A DNA stretch of 17,007 bases from an uncultured Pseudomonadota bacterium. Its GTDB lineage: Bacteria; Pseudomonadota; Gammaproteobacteria; Steroidobacterales; Steroidobacteraceae. The stretch is taken from assembly GCA_903890265.1 (NCBI GenBank), contig CAITAM010000276.1, forward strand, positions 1-17,007, read 5' to 3'. The position numbers were made by a program, and so were the translations under genes. The notes below the pieces were generated by a model that saw nothing but the letters and a program-made list of their open reading frames with translations, made no database searches and was not told the origin of the DNA. The stretch's first letter is position 1. Every line of letters starts with the position of its first letter. Below are positions 11,627 to 17,007 of the stretch, in pieces.

Positions 11627-14080
11627 GTGACGCAGTTCATGTTTCGAGTCCTTGCCCTGCTCTCGGCGCTCGCCCTCGTCGTGCTCACGGCGATCGTGCT
11701 CGCCCCGATCGGCGCCTACTACTACCTCGCACCGACCCTGCCGGATGTCGCGACGCTGAAAGACGTGCGGCTGCAGGTGCCACTGCGCATCTACACGCGT
11801 GACGGGCGGCTCATCGCACAGATTGGCGAGCAGCGGCGGGTACCGGTTACCTACGAGCAGATCCCGAAGCCACTGATCGAGGCTTTCCTCGCCGCCGAGG
11901 ACGATCATTTCTTCACGCACGCGGGTGTCGATCTCAGCGGACTGCTGCGCGCCGTCTACGTCAGCGCGGTGAGCCACGAGGCGAAGCAGGGCGGCAGCAC
12001 CATCACGATGCAGCTCGCCCGCAACATGTTCCTGACGCCGGAGAAGCAGATCCGGCGCAAGCTGCGCGAGATATTCCTTGCGCGCCGGATCGAGACGACC
12101 TTCTCGAAAGAGGAAATCCTTACCCTGTACCTGAACAAGATTTTTCTCGGCAACCGCTCCTACGGCGTCGCCGCGGCCGCGGAAGTCTACTTCGGCAAGC
12201 CGCTCGCCGAACTCAGCCTCGCGGAAGCCGCGACCATCGCCGGCCTGCCGAAGGCGCCCTCGACCATCAACCCGATCGCAAGCCCCGAGCGTGCCACGCA
12301 GCGTCGTGCCTACGTGCTGCGGCGGATGCTGGATGCGGGGTATATCACGCAGTCAGAGCACGATGCCGCAGCCCGGGTCCCGATGGAATCGCAGGAACAC
12401 GGGCCGCGGGTCGAGGTCGACGCGCCTTACGTGGCCGAGATGGTGCGTGCCGAGGTGCTGGAGCGCTTCGGTGAACAGGCGTACTCGGCGGGCTATCGCG
12501 TCACGACCAGCATCGACAGCCGGTTGCAGCGCTCGGCGGACTGGTCGCTCAGGGCGACGCTCCTCGAGTACGACCGGCGCCACGGCTATCGCGGTCCGGT
12601 GGCACACGTGGCGCCCGACGCCGACAGTGCCAGCGCGGCGGTCGATGCGCGGCCCACGATCGGCGGCCTCGTACCGGCACTCGTGACGAAGGTGACCGCG
12701 GCAGAGGCCACGGTGCGCACGCACGCGGGCCCGCTGCGCGTGCCGTTCGAGGGCGGCATCGCCTGGGCGCGCCCCGGCGACGACAAGGGCGGACTTGGCG
12801 CCGCGCCGCGCGATGCGACCGCGGTGCTGCGCGCTGGCGACATCGTGTACGTGCTGCCGACCGGAGCGGGCGATGCGCTCCTCAGTCAGGTACCGCTGAT
12901 CCAGGGGGCGTTCGTGTCCCTCGACCCGGTCGACGGGGCGATCACCTCGCTGGTCGGCGGCTTCGACTTCTACCAGAGCAAGTTCAACCGGGCCGCGCAG
13001 GCGAAGCGGCAGCCCGGCTCGTCGTTCAAGCCGTTCATCTATTCGGGCGCGCTTGAGCGCGGCTTCACCGCCGCGAGCGTGATCCTCGACGCGCCGATCG
13101 TACTGGATGGCGGCGCCGGCACCGACAGCTGGCGGCCATCGAACGACTCCAAGAGCTTCTCGGGCCCGACGCGCATGCGCGACGGCCTCGCGCGCTCGCG
13201 CAACCTTGTCTCGATCCGCATCCTTCGCTCGGTTGGCGTCGACTACGCGATCGACTACGCCACCCGCTTCGGCTTCGAGGCCGCGGAACTGCCGCGTAAC
13301 CTGACTCTTGCGCTCGGCACCGCACAGCTCACGCCGCTGCAGATGGCCTCGGCGTACAGCGTGTTCGCCAACGGCGGCTACCGGGTCCGCCCGTACCTCA
13401 TCGATCGCATCACGGACGCCGAGGGCGGCACGGTCTATGAATCGAGCCCGGCCGTCGCCTGCACGGAGTGTCGCACTGACGTGGTCGAGGGCGAGACGGG
13501 GCCGACGGGTGGCGCCGAGGGCACGGTCACCCGCCGCACCCCGCTTGCCGGCCCGAGCGGGCTCGACGACAAGCACCTCGCGACCCAGGCCATCAGCGCC
13601 GCCAACGCCTTCATCATGACCGACATGATGAAGGACGTGATTCGCCGCGGCACCGCGCGCCGGGCGCTGGTGCTGAAACGTGATGACATCGCCGGCAAGA
13701 CCGGCACCACGAACGACCGGCGTGACACCTGGTTCTCGGGCTTCAACGCCGGCATCGTCGCCACCGCGTGGGTGGGCTTTGACCAGGAGCGCTCGCTCGG
13801 CGCCAACGAGGAAGGCGGGCACACGGCGCTGCCGATGTGGGTGTACTTCATGAGCGAGGCGATGCGCGGCCAGGGCGAGCGTCAGCTACGCCAGCCCGAT
13901 GGCGTGGTCAGCGCGCGCATCTCGCCGCTGAGCGGCCAGCTGGCCGGCGTTGGCGACCCGTCCGCGGTCTTCGAGTTCTTCCTCAAGGATCACCTGCCGG
14001 GCGACGGGGCCGGTGGTGACAGCGACAGGTCCGGGGAGGCGGTAAGCCAGCACCCGCAGAGTGAGGACGGCATCTTCTAA
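11627..14080 (+). CDS. ponA: Penicillin-binding protein 1A
   Basis: 817 residues. A bifunctional class A PBP that polymerises lipid II into glycan strands and cross-links the peptides in the periplasm. It has a short cytoplasmic tail and membrane anchor (about 8-33). The GT51 transglycosylase follows at about 50-225, with catalytic E91 in AAEDDHFFTHAGVD and the QGGSTITMQLARN motif (121-133). An OB-like insert lies at about 315-430. The transpeptidase carries S465 in SSFK, the SRN triad (524-526) and KTG (691-693). The tail is acidic and polar. The GTG start has only a weak GGA upstream; an ATG 12 nt later is possible. It is divergent from pilM, the standard arrangement in Pseudomonas-type genomes. 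Its promoter is unclear: either near the gene, overlapping the pil promoter, or the distant one at 11243. Confidence 0.97.
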   Translation: MTQFMFRVLALLSALALVVLTAIVLAPIGAYYYLAPTLPDVATLKDVRLQVPLRIYTRDGRLIAQIGEQRRVPVTYEQIPKPLIEAFLAAEDDHFFTHAGVDLSGLLRAVYVSAVSHEAKQGGSTITMQLARNMFLTPEKQIRRKLREIFLARRIETTFSKEEILTLYLNKIFLGNRSYGVAAAAEVYFGKPLAELSLAEAATIAGLPKAPSTINPIASPERATQRRAYVLRRMLDAGYITQSEHDAAARVPMESQEHGPRVEVDAPYVAEMVRAEVLERFGEQAYSAGYRVTTSIDSRLQRSADWSLRATLLEYDRRHGYRGPVAHVAPDADSASAAVDARPTIGGLVPALVTKVTAAEATVRTHAGPLRVPFEGGIAWARPGDDKGGLGAAPRDATAVLRAGDIVYVLPTGAGDALLSQVPLIQGAFVSLDPVDGAITSLVGGFDFYQSKFNRAAQAKRQPGSSFKPFIYSGALERGFTAASVILDAPIVLDGGAGTDSWRPSNDSKSFSGPTRMRDGLARSRNLVSIRILRSVGVDYAIDYATRFGFEAAELPRNLTLALGTAQLTPLQMASAYSVFANGGYRVRPYLIDRITDAEGGTVYESSPAVACTECRTDVVEGETGPTGGAEGTVTRRTPLAGPSGLDDKHLATQAISAANAFIMTDMMKDVIRRGTARRALVLKRDDIAGKTGTTNDRRDTWFSGFNAGIVATAWVGFDQERSLGANEEGGHTALPMWVYFMSEAMRGQGERQLRQPDGVVSARISPLSGQLAGVGDPSAVFEFFLKDHLPGDGAGGDSDRSGEAVSQHPQSEDGIF

Positions 14081-14128
14081 AAACTTCATGTGCTACATTC
14101 GAAGTGCGCTCTAGAGGAGGAGACTCCC

Positions 14129-14743
14129 GTGACCAGACCCCGAGCGATACGCGGTGACGATGTCCGCCGTGCGCTGGCCCAGGAGGCGGCGCGCATCATG
14201 GCCGAGCATGGCGTCGACGACTACGGCTTCGCCAAGCGCAAGGCAGCCGAGCGGCTCGGCGTCGGCGAACACGCGGTGCTGCCGAAGAACTCCGAGGTCG
14301 AGGCGGCACTGGTCGAGTACCAGCGCCTGTTCGCACCCGAAACCCATGCCCACTCCCTCGCCAGCCAGCGCCACGTCGCCCTCGAGGCGATGCGGATCCT
14401 CGAGCCCTTCGAGCCGCGCCTGGTCGGCGCCGTGCTCGCCGGCACCGCGACCGAGCACCAGGAAATCCTGCTGCACGTCTTCTCCGACTCGCCGGAAGCG
14501 GTGACGTTCCTGTTGATGGATGCCGGTGTTCACTACCGGATCGGCGCGCGCAAGGTGAAGCTCAACGCGGATCGTACCGAGCACTACCCCTCGGTCGAGT
14601 TCACGGTCGACGGCTACGACGTGGAGGCGACGGTGTTTCCGACGGACGGCATACGGCAGGCGCCCCTGTCGCCAACGGACGGCAAGCCGATGCGCCGCAT
14701 GGGCACGTTCGACCTCGAGATGCTGCTCGGCGCCGGGGCCTGA
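14129..14743 (+). CDS. Conserved protein of unknown function (possible nucleotidyltransferase-like fold)
   Basis: 204 residues from the GTG chosen because AGGAGGAG sits 6 nt before it; the reading frame is open upstream to 14090 but has no ribosome binding site there. The N-terminal helical part (HGVDDYGFAKRKAAERLG, about 27-44) resembles a conserved proteobacterial family I recall as unnamed or labelled nucleotidyltransferase-like. The middle segment LVGAVLAGTATEHQEILLHVF (about 98-118) fits a strand-turn-strand where a nucleotidyltransferase would have G(S/T)...DxD, but the acidic pair is not present here, so catalysis of that kind is doubtful. Cytosolic, with no signal or membrane segment. 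It starts 48 bp after ponA and may share its transcript; it is convergent with gltA. Confidence 0.8.
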   Translation: MTRPRAIRGDDVRRALAQEAARIMAEHGVDDYGFAKRKAAERLGVGEHAVLPKNSEVEAALVEYQRLFAPETHAHSLASQRHVALEAMRILEPFEPRLVGAVLAGTATEHQEILLHVFSDSPEAVTFLLMDAGVHYRIGARKVKLNADRTEHYPSVEFTVDGYDVEATVFPTDGIRQAPLSPTDGKPMRRMGTFDLEMLLGAGA

Positions 14744-14786
14744 CGGCCCTAGCCCTACGCCTAGCCCTGGCCCTGGCGTCGGCCGC

Positions 14787-14796
<10 letters not shown>
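14744..14796. repeat. Degenerate CCCTAG-like repeat and dyad between convergent genes
   Basis: The 43-bp gap between two convergent genes contains six CCCT or GCCT steps in a row (about 14745-14775). It is followed by the perfect dyad CGGCCGC / GCGGCCG (14780-14786, 14790-14796), centred on the gltA stop codon. No T-tract is present on either strand, so an intrinsic terminator is not supported, although the dyad might slow convergent transcripts. Confidence 0.4.
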
Positions 14797-16085
<1,289 letters not shown>

Positions 16086-16107
16086 CGGAGTATCCGTGTC
16101 CGCGGTC

Positions 16108-16125
16108 GATGTGCGTGCGCACATC
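16108..16125. promoter_or_regulatory. Palindrome in the gltA leader
   Basis: GATGTGCG-TG-CGCACATC is a perfect 8-bp dyad 22 bp upstream of the gltA ATG. It could be an operator for a dimeric repressor or an mRNA hairpin near the weak ribosome binding site. No matching regulator consensus is recognised. Confidence 0.4.
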
Positions 16126-16170
16126 CAAGACCGATCGTGCCCGGCGCAGCCTGTCACGCCGGACGGAGGG

Positions 16171-16200
16171 AATCAAGGACGGGCCTCCCGGCAGGGTCAA
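16171..16200 (-). promoter_or_regulatory. Weak candidate promoter for gltA
   Basis: On the minus strand TTGACC (16200-16195, 5 of 6 matches to the -35), an 18-bp spacer and TTGATT (16176-16171, 4 of 6 matches to the -10). It would give a leader of about 80 nt including the palindrome at 16108-16125. Placed correctly between the rpmE terminator and gltA, but motifs of this quality occur by chance. Confidence 0.3.
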
Positions 16201-16261
16201 TGGCGGTGCGCCGGCCGGGATCCCGGGTCGGGGGCGGCCGAGATGCCGCCCCGGACATGAA

Positions 16262-16285
16262 AAAGCCCCGCCGGGGCGGGGCTTT
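16262..16285 (-). terminator. Rho-independent terminator of rpmE
   Basis: AAAGCCCCGCC (16262-16272) and GGCGGGGCTTT (16275-16285) form a perfect 11-bp stem around 2 bases (in practice a slightly larger loop). In the minus direction the stem ends in a TTTTT run (16265-16261), so it ends the rpmE message 45 nt after its stop. The opposite strand has only TTT, so it acts mainly for rpmE and insulates gltA. Confidence 0.9.
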
Positions 16286-16329
16286 GGTGACACCGGCGGG
16301 CCGGGGAGGTAGCCCCGGCCGGGTGTTCG

Positions 16330-16548
16330 TCAGGGCGCCGGGGCGGCGGCCTGAGCGTACTTCTTGCGGAACTTGTCGACGCGGCCGCCCGTGTCCATGG
16401 TCTTCTGCTTACCGGTGTAGAACGGGTGGCAGTTCGAGCACACCTCGACGTTCAGGTCGTGGCCGAGCGTCGAGCCGGTCTGGAACGAATTGCCGCAGGT
16501 GCAGGTGACCGCGATCTGCTTGTATTCGGGATGGATACCGGCCTTCAT
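16330..16548 (-). CDS. rpmE: 50S ribosomal protein L31 (zinc-binding type)
   Basis: 72 residues from the ATG at 16548, preceded by GGAG with a 6-nt spacer; the open frame runs 7 codons further but without a ribosome binding site and unlike the family. MKAGIHPEY is the typical start. Four cysteines C16, C18, C37 and C40 (CTCG ... CSNCHPFYTG) form the zinc site of the C+ form of L31, which bridges the subunits of the ribosome and in family members serves as a zinc reserve. The C-terminal tail is Ala/Pro-rich. Single-gene unit with its own promoter and terminator. In E. coli and Pseudomonas priA lies divergent from rpmE; here no gene is visible before the right edge. Confidence 0.97.
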   Translation of the reverse strand: MKAGIHPEYKQIAVTCTCGNSFQTGSTLGHDLNVEVCSNCHPFYTGKQKTMDTGGRVDKFRKKYAQAAAPAP

Positions 16549-16583
16549 GGTTATCTCCGGGGCACTCAATGGACGAGCCGGAC

Positions 16584-16612
16584 ACTATAATCCCGGGTCG
16601 TTCCCGCTGCAA
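16584..16612 (-). promoter_or_regulatory. Predicted rpmE promoter
   Basis: On the minus strand -10 TATAGT (16589-16584, 5 of 6 matches) and, after a 17-bp spacer, TTGCAG (16612-16607, 3 of 6). The start would lie near 16577, giving a leader of about 30 nt. The strong -10 and the short spacing to a ribosomal protein gene support it. Confidence 0.55.
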
Positions 16613-16751
16613 GCGCTGGCATGGCAACCCGCCGCCGCCGGCAGGCCGCCCGGCGTCCCGCGTCGCCGCGGGCCGGGCGGCGAGACGCGCTTATCCCCCG
16701 TTGGCCGCTGCCAGTCAAGCGCTCCGGACTGCGTCGCGAACCCAGTCCACC

Positions 16752-16786
16752 TTATCCACAGTTGCTGTGGATAACTATGTGGAGGA
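16752..16786. promoter_or_regulatory. DnaA-box cluster with perfect inverted pair
   Basis: TTATCCACA (16752-16760) and TGTGGATAA (16766-16774) are two exact consensus DnaA boxes in opposite orientation; with flanking bases they make perfect 10-bp arms around TTG. A third, degenerate box, TGTGGAGGA (16778-16786), follows 3 bp later in the orientation of the second. Two exact boxes this close are very unlikely by chance in DNA this rich in GC. Confidence 0.75.
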
Positions 16787-16796
16787 GTGACTCTGC

Positions 16797-17007
16797 GGGG
16801 GACCCGAAATGGGAAAAATACAGTGAAATGTCAGTTTGGTTAAAAACTAAACAGTGCTTTTCTCCTTTTTCGATCAATAGGTTAGATAACCTCTCTTAAC
16901 ACGATGGTCTAAGAATAGGCCGCTAAGGCACATTTTTCGGTCTCCCCCGCCCGTCTGTGCACAACTTGGGCGCCGGGCGGGGCCGGCGAGCGCGAATTCA
17001 GAAAATG
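16797..17007. other. AT-rich non-coding segment with IHF-like and DnaA-like sites (origin-like)
   Basis: From about 16805 to 16945 the sequence turns AT-rich, with runs such as GGTTAAAAACTAAAC and CTTTTCTCCTTTTT, against a very GC-rich background. GATCAATAGGTTA (16872-16884) fits the IHF consensus WATCARNNNNTTR except for its first base, and overlaps the small dyad GGTTA-GA-TAACC (16880-16891). TGTGCACAA (16956-16964, TTGTGCACA on the minus strand) is a one-mismatch DnaA box. No credible reading frame is present. Together with the boxes at 16752-16786 this has the layout of an unwinding element beside DnaA sites. The stretch from the rpmE promoter to 16751 is GC-rich and shows nothing recognisable. 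Confidence 0.5.

Noticed and set aside
12353..13822. 489-codon minus-strand open frame inside ponA
   Set aside because: Antisense shadow of the penicillin-binding protein, whose active-site motifs are all intact on the other strand.
14090..14128. Longer start for the gene after ponA
   Set aside because: No ribosome binding site precedes the GTG at 14090, while AGGAGGAG stands 6 nt before the GTG at 14129; the extra residues encode that site.
16086..16157. 24-codon N-terminal extension of citrate synthase
   Set aside because: It has no likeness to the family N-terminus and covers the leader palindrome; MTPTSKYSL matches the usual start.
16621..16899. Small plus-strand open frames between rpmE and the right edge
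   Set aside because: They cross the DnaA-box cluster and AT-rich segment, lack ribosome binding sites and change composition abruptly midway.

Overview
The window reads as chromosomal DNA from a high-GC gammaproteobacterium. Coding regions have strong G/C third positions, and the gene content and order (rpmE, ponA divergent from pilMNOPQ, then aroK and aroB) match the conserved pilus/shikimate neighbourhood of Pseudomonas and Xanthomonas relatives. gltA and a small conserved gene between ponA and rpmE suggest a xanthomonad-like lineage; that assignment comes from memory of gene order, not from a search.

Layout. Left block (minus strand): a dGTPase-like HD phosphohydrolase overlaps the end of aroB; then come an orphan NarL/LuxR-type response regulator and aroK. 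Middle block (minus strand): a tight pilM-pilN-pilO-pilP operon with 1-4 bp overlaps, pilQ after a 109-bp gap with a perfect hairpin, and an unusual Ig-like lipoprotein gene between pilQ and aroK. Together these encode the inner-membrane alignment complex, the outer-membrane secretin of a type IV pilus, and a probable surface-exposed accessory protein. Right block: ponA (PBP1A) runs on the plus strand away from pilM, followed by a conserved gene of unknown function; gltA (citrate synthase) and rpmE (ribosomal protein L31) run on the minus strand.

The main regulatory find is in the 424-bp gap between pilM and ponA. On the minus strand it encodes a clear c-di-GMP-I (GEMM-I) riboswitch, just downstream of a plausible sigma70 promoter, in the leader of the pilus operon. 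The leader also holds a short ORF with a good ribosome binding site. A promoter-like sequence on the opposite strand near pilM would give ponA a leader antisense to the riboswitch. So the second messenger c-di-GMP probably sets the level of the pilus machinery, perhaps with coupling to cell-wall synthesis.

The second notable region is the right edge (about 16750-16965): a perfect inverted pair of consensus DnaA boxes, further degenerate boxes, an IHF-like site and a strikingly AT-rich stretch in otherwise very GC-rich DNA. It looks like a replication-origin or DnaA-binding locus beside rpmE. No mobile element, CRISPR array, tRNA or rRNA was seen.
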